DNA from: an uncultured Planctomycetia bacterium
GTDB lineage: Bacteria > Planctomycetota > UBA1135 > GCA-002686595
DNA length: 64,000 nt
Direction of reading: 5' to 3'
Assembly: GCA_938003765.1 (NCBI GenBank)
Contig: CALKYE010000072.1
Span: 24,311 to 88,310 of the forward strand
Positions 8,745-17,291 of the stretch are shown piece after piece. Both the position numbers and the translations under genes were made by a program. Within the stretch, counting starts at the first letter, position 1. Every line of letters starts with the position of its first letter. Below the pieces are notes generated by a model, which saw nothing but the letters and a program-made list of their open reading frames with translations, did no database searches and was not told the origin of the DNA.

Positions 8745-9758
8745 TCAGCGGTGGGCCTTGATCCAGGCCGAGAGAGCGTCGCCCGGACACGTGGTCGTGT
8801 TCAGCTCGCGGTGCGCGTAGAGCCGGTTCTCGCGGATCTTGAAGCGCAGGCGCAGGTCAGCCACGAGCAGCTCCAGCGACTTCAACGCCGCGGGCGTCGG
8901 CGCCCGTCGCTCGAGGTCGCCGAGCAGGCAGATGCCGATGTTCTGAGCGTTGTTCGCGCCGCCCGCGTGCGCGCCCTGCCAGCGCAACTCACGCCCCTCG
9001 AAGATCCGGCCCGCGGCGTCGATCAGGAAGTGGTATCCGATGTCGCCCCAGCCGTTCTCCTCGATGTGGAAGCGCTGGATCCCGCGCAGCGACGAGCTGG
9101 ACTCCTCGAGCGAGCCGCCCGTCGGATCGCTGGAGGTCTCGGCCGAGTGGTGCACGGTGAGCTTGCTCCACGCGCCGCGCAGCTCGGTCATGTTGGCTGA
9201 GTTGGCCGCGCGCGCGTTCCAGGCCTTGCGATCGATCACGGTCAGGCGCGAGTCCGACGGCGCGCCGAGCAGCGCCTGTGCGGCGCGCAGTCCGATCTCC
9301 GCCCGCCGCTTCTGACCGGGCGAGGCGCGCGCATCTTCCTTGACTGCAGCGAAACCATCGCGGGCGCTCTCGATCCGCAGGCGCAGCGTCTGCGCCGGCG
9401 CCGAACTGCGCTCGCGGTCGCGCTGCGAGAAGTGCAGACGCCCTTCGTTCAGCACGAGGCGGCCCTCGATCACCAGCGACGGCTCGTGGCGGTGCGCGTC
9501 GTGCGTGAGCCAGCTCTCGAGCGCTTCGAGCTTGCTCCACGACAACGGCTGACTGACCCAGCTCGGCGGTCCGACTTCGACCGGCGGCGGTTCGTACGTC
9601 GGCGCAGCGCGCGGTGTCTGACGACAGGCGCTCGCCAACATGCTCGCGACGAGCAGGGGCCAGGCGATGAATGACGAGGCGAGTGCGAGGCCCGCCCGGT
9701 GGCGGCGCGCGCGGACTCGCGGGTCGAGTTCAGACCGACGCGCACGAAGACGCTCCAT
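8745..9758 (-). CDS. secreted or lipoprotein N-acetylmuramoyl-L-alanine amidase (PGRP/amidase_2)
   Basis: 337 residues from the ATG at 9758. A basic N-terminus and hydrophobic segment (20-44) end in LASAC, a plausible lipobox with Cys45. The C-terminal amidase_2/PGRP domain (about 195-337) holds the zinc ligands His203/204 in TVHHS, His316 in YAHRELN and Cys324 in TTCPGD, plus Tyr242 in IGYHFLID. It would cleave the bond between muramic acid and the stem peptide. A much longer frame upstream is only an antisense shadow of the TPR gene. The gene is divergent from that TPR gene, so both may share a regulatory region at 9759-9839. Confidence 0.85.
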   Translation of the reverse strand: MERLRARRSELDPRVRARRHRAGLALASSFIAWPLLVASMLASACRQTPRAAPTYEPPPVEVGPPSWVSQPLSWSKLEALESWLTHDAHRHEPSLVIEGRLVLNEGRLHFSQRDRERSSAPAQTLRLRIESARDGFAAVKEDARASPGQKRRAEIGLRAAQALLGAPSDSRLTVIDRKAWNARAANSANMTELRGAWSKLTVHHSAETSSDPTGGSLEESSSSLRGIQRFHIEENGWGDIGYHFLIDAAGRIFEGRELRWQGAHAGGANNAQNIGICLLGDLERRAPTPAALKSLELLVADLRLRFKIRENRLYAHRELNTTTCPGDALSAWIKAHR

Positions 9759-9839
9759 GCGCTCTGGAGATACAGTAGCGAACGACCAAGAGCAATCCGT
9801 GGCGCGCGAATCACGACGTGCGCGAACGGAGAGACACCC

Positions 9840-12800
9840 ATGAATTCGGATCACAGTCGCCAGCTCCGAGGAGCGCGCCGCCGCCTTCCGCTCCTCGACG
9901 GCTCGGCTGCGCTCGCCGCGCGCGCGCTGGTGGTCAGCGCTCTGGTCGCCGGCGCACCCGTCGTTCCGTCGGCCGCCGCGTGGATCAGCACTTACACGCC
10001 GTCGACCGCGCCGCTCTCCTCGCAGGCCGGTGCGCCGGCCGTCGCGCGAGACGAGGCCGCTGAGCTGGCGCTGGCGCGCGAAGACGCGGATCGGCTCCGA
10101 CGCCGCGGGGATGGCCGCGCCGCGTCGCGCGCGAAGGAGCTGCTGTCCGACGACGAGAACGACTTCCTCGCGCGCACGATTCTCGCTCGCTGCCTCGCCG
10201 ATCAGTCGCGGTGGGACGAGGCCTTCGCGCAGGCCGAGCGCGCCCTCGCGGACAGCGCAGATGCGGAGCGGGGCGCCCGCGCCCAAGTGCTGCGCACGCT
10301 GCTCGACCTGGCGCTGGAGCTCGATCGCGCGGATCAGGTCAAGGGCTGGCGCGAGGCGCTCGACGCCGTGCTCGACCCGGCGCGAGACGCGCGCGACGCG
10401 TGGAGGCTCGGGCGGCTGGCGCTCGCGGGCGCCGAGCGCGAAGTGGCGCAGCGCCACTTCACCAGTGGAGCGCGCGACGCCGAGGATTCGAGCTGGGAGC
10501 GACTGCTCGACAAGGCGCGTTGCGAGCGGGCGCTCGGCGATCTGGGCGCGGCTTCGCGTTCGCTCGTCGCGGCGGATCGCGTCGCGCAGCGCAGCGGCGG
10601 CGCCGAGGCGGACGTCCTGGCCGAACTCGCCTCGGTGTACTTCGAGGCCGACGGCGAGCTCGACCACCAGCAGGCGGCACGCCGCTCTCCGGGCGAGCTG
10701 TACCGCGCCGCGCTGGACATCAACAAGCAGCACGAACCCGCGCTGCTGGGACTGTTCGAGCTGGGCCGCTTCAACTGGAACCGACAGCGCACACCGCCGC
10801 ACGAGTACCTCGAGCGAGCGTTGAACGCGGCGCCGCGCTCCGTGCGCGCGCTGCTGGCCGGCGCGTGGGCCGACATCGCCGATGGCAAGCTGCCCGCGGC
10901 GCGCGAACGAATCGACACGCTGGAGTCGATTGCGCCGAGCTTGCGCGGCCTCGCGGCCGTGCGCGCAGCGCTGGCGTGGGTCGAGCACCGCCGCGACGAG
11001 TGCCGCGGACTGCTGGCGCAACTCGCGGAGCAGGATCCGGCGGACAGTTCGCCCGAACGCGAACTCGGCCGGAGCCTGTGCGAGCTGTACCGCTTCGCGG
11101 AGGCTGTGGAATTCCTGCGCGCGGCGGTCGCGCGCGACGAACGCGACCACGAGGCCTGGATGGAGCTGGGGCGCGCGCTCGCCAACTCCGGCGACGAGAA
11201 GGCGGCGCTCGAGGCGCTCGAACGTTCCGAGCGCGAGGCGCGCGGACGGCAGAACGCGTGGCGCCACAACACGCGCATGGTGCTCGATCGCATGCGGACG
11301 CGCTTCGTGACCGAGCGCGGCGCCGGAGAGCTCAGCTACGCGTGGGCGCCCGAGGCGGCGAAGGTGTTGCGCACCTACTGGTTGCCGTTCTACGAGCGCG
11401 CGCGCGTCGAACTCGCGGAGCGCTACGCCTTCACGCCCGGTCCGACCGTGATCGAGGTCTTCGACCGCTTCCAGGACTTCTCGGTGCGCTCGACGGGCTT
11501 CGAGGGCTTCCCCGCGCTCGGAGTGTGCTTCGGACCGGTGGTGACCTCGGTCGCGCCGCATTCGGAGATGCGCGGCCGCTTCTCGTGGGCGCGCACCGCG
11601 TTCCACGAGTTCACGCACGTGATCCACCTGGGGCTCTCTCACAACCGCTGCCCGCGCTGGATCACCGAAGGACTCGCCACCTGGGAAGAGGAGCACAAGC
11701 GCGCGGCCTGGTCGCGCAACCTCCGCCGCGATCTGCTCGATGCGTACAGCAACGGCGACTTGATCCCGGTGCGCGAACTCAACCGCGCCTTCCGCTCGCA
11801 GCGCATCATCTTCGGCTACTACCAGAGCGGTCTGCTCTGCCGCATGCTGATCGAGGAGCGCGGCTTCGCTCCGATGATCGCGCTGCTGCAGGCCTTCGAC
11901 CGCGGCGCCGACATCGACGGCGCGGTGCGCGAGGTGTTCGCCACCACGCCCGAGGCGCTCGACGAGCGCTTCCGTGAGTTCGTCGACGCGCGCGTTCGCG
12001 GACTGCGCCTCGAACCGCGCTGGTCGCCGGCGCTGCTCGCGCGCAAGCGGCTCGCGCTGAAGGACCAGCCGCCGAGTGAGCCTGCTGCGCGCGCGGCGTG
12101 GGGTCGCGAGTGGGCGACGGTCGCGTGGGGCTACCACCAGCAGGAGCGCAAGGTCGACGCGCAACAGGCGCTGCGGCGCATCGACGGCGCGGGTGTCGCC
12201 GAGCCGAGAGCCGAGTTCTTGCGCGGTGAGATGGCGCTCGCGGAGGGCGACAGCGAGAGCGCGCAACGTCACTTCGAGCGCGGTTTCGAGCTGGGCGGCG
12301 AGGACTATCGCGCGCGCATGGCGCTGGGCAAGCTCGCGCAGCGCGAACGCGAGTTCGAGCGCGCGCTCGAGCACTTCAACGCCGCCGAGCGAGCCTTCCC
12401 GGGCTACGACGAGGCGGGCCTGTCGGCCGAGCTGCACCTCGCCGCGACCCACCAGGCGCTGGGCCAGGAAGAGGAGCACTACCGCGCGCTCGAGCGACGA
12501 CTCGAGTGGGCCGCGGACGATCAGCCCACCACGCTGCGAGTCGCGCGCTGGCACGCCCAGAACGCGCGCCATCGCGAGGCGGCGCGCCTGTTCGAGCTGG
12601 CGAACGAGATCGACCCGTTCACGCGCCGCTTGCACGTGGACTGGGGGCGCTCGCTGCGCGAACTCGGCGCGCACGAGGAGGCGCTGCGCGAGTTCACGGT
12701 CGCGGCCGACGTTCCCGTGGAGCTCGATCTGCTCGACCCCGATCCGCCTTCTGACGAGGAGCGCGCGCAGATCCTCGGAGCGCAGGCGCTGGAAGCGGCG

Positions 12801-12920
12801 CGGCTCGAACGCGCGGAGCTCGCACGCGAGCGCGCCGCGGCGGCGCTCGAGCTCGACGACTCGCAAGCCGATGCGAAGCAGGCCCTGGAGCTGCTCGCCG
12901 CGAAAGGATCCGATCAGTGA
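9840..12920 (+). CDS. large secreted TPR protein with gluzincin (peptidase MA-like) domain
   Basis: 1026 residues from the ATG at 9840, which has GGAGAG a few bases upstream. A signal-like region (about 25-50) leads into TPR-type helical repeats. In the middle is a zinc-peptidase motif, HEFTH at 589-593, followed by Glu610 in TEGLATWEE, the pattern of gluzincins of the peptidase MA-like family. More TPR repeats follow to the end. Proteins of this shape may process or assemble envelope polypeptides; the substrate is unknown. Its stop overlaps the GTG start of the thymidylate kinase gene (GTGA), an odd partner, so it heads an operon with DNA-metabolism genes. Confidence 0.8.
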   Translation: MNSDHSRQLRGARRRLPLLDGSAALAARALVVSALVAGAPVVPSAAAWISTYTPSTAPLSSQAGAPAVARDEAAELALAREDADRLRRRGDGRAASRAKELLSDDENDFLARTILARCLADQSRWDEAFAQAERALADSADAERGARAQVLRTLLDLALELDRADQVKGWREALDAVLDPARDARDAWRLGRLALAGAEREVAQRHFTSGARDAEDSSWERLLDKARCERALGDLGAASRSLVAADRVAQRSGGAEADVLAELASVYFEADGELDHQQAARRSPGELYRAALDINKQHEPALLGLFELGRFNWNRQRTPPHEYLERALNAAPRSVRALLAGAWADIADGKLPAARERIDTLESIAPSLRGLAAVRAALAWVEHRRDECRGLLAQLAEQDPADSSPERELGRSLCELYRFAEAVEFLRAAVARDERDHEAWMELGRALANSGDEKAALEALERSEREARGRQNAWRHNTRMVLDRMRTRFVTERGAGELSYAWAPEAAKVLRTYWLPFYERARVELAERYAFTPGPTVIEVFDRFQDFSVRSTGFEGFPALGVCFGPVVTSVAPHSEMRGRFSWARTAFHEFTHVIHLGLSHNRCPRWITEGLATWEEEHKRAAWSRNLRRDLLDAYSNGDLIPVRELNRAFRSQRIIFGYYQSGLLCRMLIEERGFAPMIALLQAFDRGADIDGAVREVFATTPEALDERFREFVDARVRGLRLEPRWSPALLARKRLALKDQPPSEPAARAAWGREWATVAWGYHQQERKVDAQQALRRIDGAGVAEPRAEFLRGEMALAEGDSESAQRHFERGFELGGEDYRARMALGKLAQREREFERALEHFNAAERAFPGYDEAGLSAELHLAATHQALGQEEEHYRALERRLEWAADDQPTTLRVARWHAQNARHREAARLFELANEIDPFTRRLHVDWGRSLRELGAHEEALREFTVAADVPVELDLLDPDPPSDEERAQILGAQALEAARLERAELARERAAAALELDDSQADAKQALELLAAKGSDQ

Positions 12921-13552
12921 GCGTCGTGCGGCCGGAGCGGACGCCGACGCGTCCGTTGTTCGTCGTGCTGGACGGAGTCGACGGCTGCGGCAAGAGCACG
13001 CAGGCCGCGCTGCTGGTGGAACGACTGCGCGCGCGCGACGCATGCGGCGTACTCCACGTGCGCGAGCCCGGCAGCACGCCGCTCGGCGAACGCATCCGCG
13101 CGCTGCTGCTCGGCCGCGAGCACGATCTCGACAGCGGAGTCGAGCTGCTGCTGTTCGCGGCGGCTCGGCGTCACATGCTGCGCGAGCTCGCCGCGCCGGC
13201 TCTCGCGCGCGGTGAGCACGTGGTGTGCGAGCGCTTCCATGCGTCAACCTTCGCGTACCAGTCGGTGGCGGGGGAGTTGCCCGAAGCCGACGTGCTCGCG
13301 GTGCTCGAGCGCTGGGCGGGCGAGCCGCGCCCTACGCACACGCTGCTGATCGACGTGCCGCCCGAACACGCCGCGCGCCGCAGAGCCGGTCCCACCGATC
13401 GCATCGAGGACAAGGGGCTCGAGTTCCAGCGCCGCGTGGCCGCCGGCTACGCGCGCTACGCGCAGCTCGCGAACGGCGTGAAGGTCGTCGACGGAGTCGG
13501 CGAGACCGCGCTGGTCGCCGATCGCATTTGGAGGGCGCTTGAAGGCGGCTGA
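12917..13552 (+). CDS. tmk: thymidylate kinase
   Basis: 211 residues starting at GTG. It phosphorylates dTMP to dTDP. The P-loop GVDGCGKST is at residues 20-28, the DR[FYH]-type motif appears as ERFHAST, and the lid region has RAGPTDRIE. The start overlaps the stop of the TPR gene by four bases, and its own 3' end overlaps the delta' gene by 14 bases. The tmk-holB pairing is common in bacteria and supports both calls. Confidence 0.93.
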   Translation: MSVVRPERTPTRPLFVVLDGVDGCGKSTQAALLVERLRARDACGVLHVREPGSTPLGERIRALLLGREHDLDSGVELLLFAAARRHMLRELAAPALARGEHVVCERFHASTFAYQSVAGELPEADVLAVLERWAGEPRPTHTLLIDVPPEHAARRRAGPTDRIEDKGLEFQRRVAAGYARYAQLANGVKVVDGVGETALVADRIWRALEGG

Positions 13553-14672
13553 TCGACGCAACGAAGCCGCGGACCTGTCGCTGACTCGTCCGCTTGGCCA
13601 CGAGACGATCCTGGCCGGGCTGTGCGCCGCGGTTCGCGCCGGCCGGCTGCCGCATGCGCTCGAGTTCATCGGGCCTGCGGGCCTCGGGAAGTTCCTCGCC
13701 GCGCGCTGGTTCGCGGCCGCGCTCTTGTGCGAACGCGGTCCTGCGCGCGGAGGCGACCTCGACGAGCCGTGCCTGGAGTGCGGCGCGTGTCGGCGCTTCC
13801 AGTCCGGCGCGCACGCCGACGTGTTCGTCGTCGACGTCCGTCAGGAGCCCGAGAAGGAGCGCTCCGATCAACTGCGCATCGGACGCTTCGTCCCGCGAGA
13901 GGACGCGCGGCGCAGCTACTGGTCGGGCGCGACCGTCGAGGACTTCCTCGGCCTGCGCGCGGCGAGCGGGCTGTGGCGCATCGTGATCGTGCGCGAGAGC
14001 GAGCGCATCAACGTCGAAGCGCAGAACTCGCTGCTCAAGTCGCTCGAGGAGCCCGCGCCCAACGTGCTGTGGATCCTCGAGGTCTCCGCGCCGGACGAGC
14101 TGCTCCCGACGATCCACAGCCGCGCGATCGCCGTGCGTTTCGAGCCCCTCGACGACGCCGTCGTGCGCGAGCTGTTGGCGCAGCAAGGGCTCGACACGGC
14201 GAGCGCTGCGCAACTCGCGCGCTGGTCGCAGGGTTCGCCGGGCGCAGCGCTCGAGCTGAGCCGACAGGGCGCGCTCGAATTGCGCGCGGTCCTGCTCGCC
14301 GCGCTCGAAGGTCTGGCGCCGTCTTCGACTGCGGCCAAGGCGCTGTGGGCGGTGGAAGGGGAGTTCGAGGGCAAGACCGAGCGCGCGGAGCAACGCGCGC
14401 GCGCGCGGCGCGTGCTCGACACGGCGCTCGAACTCGTCCGCGACGCCGAACGACTCCGCGCTGGGCTCTCGGCCGACGAGCTGCCGCACGGAGCGTGCGC
14501 AACGCAGCTGGCGCAAGCGAGCGCGCTGAGAACTCGCGCGGGCTCGCGCGCCGTCCTCGAGCGCTTGCTGGATCTGCGCTCCGACCTCGAGGCCAACATC
14601 GATCCGCAGAGCGTGGTCGAGCGCGCCGTGCTGGCGTTGGCGCCGGACCAGCCGCAGCCCCAGCCCCGCTGA
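13539..14672 (+). CDS. holB: DNA polymerase III subunit delta' (clamp-loader ATPase-like)
   Basis: 377 residues, probably from the TTG at 13539 inside the end of tmk. The AAA+ clamp-loader fold is recognised by GPAGLGK at the P-loop position, the four-cysteine zinc module (CLECGACRRF), and the typical sensor region NSLLKSLEEP. The P-loop ends GKF rather than GK[ST], so ATP binding is probably lost, as in other delta' subunits. It loads the sliding clamp together with gamma/tau and delta. An ATG start is not available near the N-terminus, so the TTG is chosen by its coupling to tmk. Confidence 0.88.
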   Translation: MKAADRRNEAADLSLTRPLGHETILAGLCAAVRAGRLPHALEFIGPAGLGKFLAARWFAAALLCERGPARGGDLDEPCLECGACRRFQSGAHADVFVVDVRQEPEKERSDQLRIGRFVPREDARRSYWSGATVEDFLGLRAASGLWRIVIVRESERINVEAQNSLLKSLEEPAPNVLWILEVSAPDELLPTIHSRAIAVRFEPLDDAVVRELLAQQGLDTASAAQLARWSQGSPGAALELSRQGALELRAVLLAALEGLAPSSTAAKALWAVEGEFEGKTERAEQRARARRVLDTALELVRDAERLRAGLSADELPHGACATQLAQASALRTRAGSRAVLERLLDLRSDLEANIDPQSVVERAVLALAPDQPQPQPR

Positions 14673-14748
14673 GCTCGGGCTTCCACTCAGCCGCTGGTCG
14701 TCGAGCGCGCGCAGCCGCGGAGTAACCATCGACCTGGAAGGTCCGCAG

Positions 14749-14777
14749 TTGGGGCGCTTGTCCGCGCCCGTTACCCT
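14749..14777 (+). promoter_or_regulatory. probable sigma-70-type promoter for the Minf_1886 operon
   Basis: TTGGGG (14749-14754), a 17-base spacer and TACCCT (14772-14777), about 31 bases before the ATG at 14809. It supports starting the gene at 14809 rather than at the upstream TTG at 14749. Confidence 0.4.
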
Positions 14778-14808
14778 ACTCGTGCAGCGCCCCGACGGCG
14801 CCGCGACC

Positions 14809-15234
14809 ATGACCGACACGAAGGAGAGGCTGCGCCAGATCGCCCGCGCGGACGGGCGCTATTCGCCCGAGGCGTTCTACTTCTTGTTCGAGGCGCTCGA
14901 GGTCGCGGTCAAGCTCTCGGGCAAGGACGGGCTCCAGGGGCCGGCGCGTCACGTGACCGGACGCGAAGTCCTCGAGGGCATGCGCGAACACGCGCTCGCC
15001 ACGTTCGGGCCGCTCGCGAGCTACGTGTGGCGGGCCTGGGGCGTGCGCGAGACGCTCGACTGGGGCCGCGTGGTGTTCCTGCTGGTCGACCACGGCCTGC
15101 TCAAGCGTCAGGACAGCGACACGATCGAGGAGTTCCGCGACGTGTTCGAGTTCGACGTCGCGCTGGGCGCCGCCTACGACGAGCGCTTGCGCGAGGCGCT
15201 CGCGGCGCGACTGGGCGGAGCTGGGGGCGCGTGA
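14809..15234 (+). CDS. Minf_1886 family protein (planctomycete/verrucomicrobial)
   Basis: 141 residues from the ATG at 14809. The sequence fits the small family I know as Minf_1886, largely confined to Planctomycetota and Verrucomicrobiota: RYSPEAFYFLFEALE near the start, HVTGREVLEGMREHALATFG in the middle, and WGVRETLDWGRVVFLLVDHGLL towards the end. No catalytic motif is visible and its role is unknown. A TTG further upstream (14749) is open but falls on the proposed promoter. The stop TGA overlaps the ATG of the next gene, so it is probably co-translated with the AI-2E-type permease. Confidence 0.85.
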   Translation: MTDTKERLRQIARADGRYSPEAFYFLFEALEVAVKLSGKDGLQGPARHVTGREVLEGMREHALATFGPLASYVWRAWGVRETLDWGRVVFLLVDHGLLKRQDSDTIEEFRDVFEFDVALGAAYDERLREALAARLGGAGGA

Positions 15235-16382
15235 TGCTTCCGAACCTGACGGTCAACAAGCGCAACTGGCTGCTCGCGGCGCTGTTCGCGCTCGTGGTGT
15301 GGTTCGCGTGGACGGTGCGCGCGGCGCTGAATCCGCTGCTGGTCGGACTGCTGCTCGCCTACATCCTCCATCCGATGGTGCTCAAGCTCGAGCGCCGCGG
15401 CTGGTCGCGCAAGTCCGCCGTCAACTTCATCTTCGTCAGCTTCGCCTTGGCGGTGACGCTGCTGATCGTGCTCGTGGTGATGCAGGCGCGCGCGCTGATC
15501 GCTGACTTCGCCTCGGACAACGCGACGCTCAGCGTGCTCGCCGATCGCTTCCAGGTCGCCGTCGAGTGGCTGCTGGGGCGCATGAAGTCGCTGGGCTTCG
15601 ACCTCAGCCTGCTCGGCGTCGAGAACGAGCAGGAGGCCGGCCGCAGCGTGCGCGAGTCGTTCCTGGCGCGCGCGCGCGACTGGATCACCTCCAGCGAGGG
15701 AGCGCTCGCCGGACTCGGCGCCGCCGAAGGCGCGTGGCGCTTCGCGCAGGGATTCTTCGGCTCACTGCTCGCGGCGCTGGGCTTCCTGTTGCTGGTTCCG
15801 CTCTACACCTGGTTCCTGCTGTTCGAGCTCGAGCGCATCTCGTCCTTCGTCGGGTCGCTGATCCCGCGCAGCTATCGCGAGCAGTGGACGCGCATCGGCG
15901 CCGCGATGCAGGAGATGCTGGGCGGATTCTTCCGCGGGCGCGTGCTGGTCGCTGCGCTCAAGGGCGCCGCGGTCTGGCTGACGCTGCTCGTGATCGGCGT
16001 GCCGTACTCGCTGCTCCTGGGCTTGCTCGGCGGCGTGCTGTCGTTCCTGCCGGTCATCGGTCCGGGGATCGGGCACGCCTTCGTGTTCGCGGTCGCGTTG
16101 ATGAGCTTCGATCCCTTCGGCGCGCTGTGGCGCACGGGCCTGGTGTTCGCGATCGCCGAAGCGCTCGAGGGCTACGTGCTCACGCCCAAGATCCTCGGCG
16201 ACAGCCTGGGGCTGCACACGGTGGTCGTGTTCGCCGCGTTGACGATCTTCGGCACGGCGCTGGGCATGTTCGGGATGCTGATCGCGCTGCCGCTGGCGGC
16301 GGCGATCGTGATCCTGAGCCGCGAGCTCGTGCTGCCGTCGTTGCGCGAGTTCGCCGAGGAAGCGCCGCGCCGCAAGCCATGA
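15234..16382 (+). CDS. AI-2E family transporter (PF01594-type permease)
   Basis: 382 residues with about eight predicted membrane spans. Two hydrophobic segments open the protein (about 8-70), followed by a polar region, then PLYTWFLLFELERI and the conserved C-terminal half with LGLLGGVLSFLPVIGPGIG, LTPKILGDSLGLHTVVV and MLIALPLAAA. This is the typical pattern of the family, whose members export small molecules such as AI-2 or act as ion antiporters. The name does not establish an AI-2 role here. Its start overlaps the stop of the Minf_1886 gene and its stop overlaps the ATG of the next gene (ATGA). Confidence 0.85.
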   Translation: MLPNLTVNKRNWLLAALFALVVWFAWTVRAALNPLLVGLLLAYILHPMVLKLERRGWSRKSAVNFIFVSFALAVTLLIVLVVMQARALIADFASDNATLSVLADRFQVAVEWLLGRMKSLGFDLSLLGVENEQEAGRSVRESFLARARDWITSSEGALAGLGAAEGAWRFAQGFFGSLLAALGFLLLVPLYTWFLLFELERISSFVGSLIPRSYREQWTRIGAAMQEMLGGFFRGRVLVAALKGAAVWLTLLVIGVPYSLLLGLLGGVLSFLPVIGPGIGHAFVFAVALMSFDPFGALWRTGLVFAIAEALEGYVLTPKILGDSLGLHTVVVFAALTIFGTALGMFGMLIALPLAAAIVILSRELVLPSLREFAEEAPRRKP

Positions 16383-17272
16383 ACGCGCGTCCGGCGCCGA
16401 CGCTCGTCCTGCTGAGCCTCGCGTCCGCGCTCGCGGTGGGTTGCGCGCACACGCCGCGGACGAAGCCCCCGATCGTCGCTCCCCGCGCCGAACCCGCGCG
16501 GCTCGAATTGTTCGAGTGGGAACGCGGGCTCGCGCTGCGCTCGCTCTCCGAGCGCGAACCGCTGTCGATGTACCTGTGGTTCTACGAGTGGCGCCTGTTC
16601 GACGCGCTCGAGCCGGGAGAGTGGACCCAGGCCGAGTACGACTGGCCGCGCGGGGTCGCGAGCGACGGACAGAGCGCGTGGATCCAGGCCGACATGCTCC
16701 GGCTCGAAGCGCGCGTGCGCGGCGACGCCGTCGAGCTCGAGCTGAAGGTCGAGAACTCGAGCGAGCACGCGTGGCCCGAGCACGCCTCGATCATCGCCTG
16801 CTTCAACCCGGGGCCGCCCGCGACGAAGCCCTACGAGATGGGCCATCACAAGAGCACCTACTTCGTCGGTGAGCACGGCCTCGAGCGACTGCCCGATCGC
16901 GACTTCCACTTCCGTGCGAGCCTCCGCGAGAGCTTGGAGACGCGCGCGCCCGAGTTGAAGTTCGACTTCAGCGAGCGCTGGCGCACTTCGGCGCGCGACG
17001 ATCACGGCGGGCTGCTCCTGCGCACTTCGCAGAGCGAGCGCTGGAGCTGCGGAGTCGCGTGGGAGGACTGGCTCGGCGTCCAGGCTCACAACCCGTGGCT
17101 GTGCATGCACGTGGCGACGCGCGTGGGGCCGTTGGCGCCCGGCGAGCGACGGAGCGTGCGCGGACGACTGGTGCTGCTCGAAGGCTCGCGCGAGGCGGCG
17201 CTGGAACGACTGCGCGCGCCCTGGGAGCTCGGCCGCGAACTCGGTCGCGAGCGCTCCCCGGACGCGCGCTGA
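16379..17272 (+). CDS. lipoprotein of unknown function (297 aa)
   Basis: 297 residues. The N-terminus is a lipoprotein signal ending in ALAVGC (Cys about 21). The mature part is rich in charged residues and reads like beta-sheet, with many Trp and an ELELKVENSSEHAWPEHASI stretch typical of a beta-sandwich, and a cluster NPWLCMHV near the end. I do not recognise a family. It is the third gene of a tightly overlapping operon with the Minf_1886 protein and the permease, which suggests an envelope role. Confidence 0.75.
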   Translation: MNARPAPTLVLLSLASALAVGCAHTPRTKPPIVAPRAEPARLELFEWERGLALRSLSEREPLSMYLWFYEWRLFDALEPGEWTQAEYDWPRGVASDGQSAWIQADMLRLEARVRGDAVELELKVENSSEHAWPEHASIIACFNPGPPATKPYEMGHHKSTYFVGEHGLERLPDRDFHFRASLRESLETRAPELKFDFSERWRTSARDDHGGLLLRTSQSERWSCGVAWEDWLGVQAHNPWLCMHVATRVGPLAPGERRSVRGRLVLLEGSREAALERLRAPWELGRELGRERSPDAR

Positions 17273-17291
17273 TCGCGCTGACGCGAGTCGA

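Noticed and set aside
8745..13247. 1500-residue open frame on the minus strand
   Set aside because: Only the last 337 codons encode the amidase; the rest is antisense to the TPR gene and is Arg/Ala-rich shadow translation.
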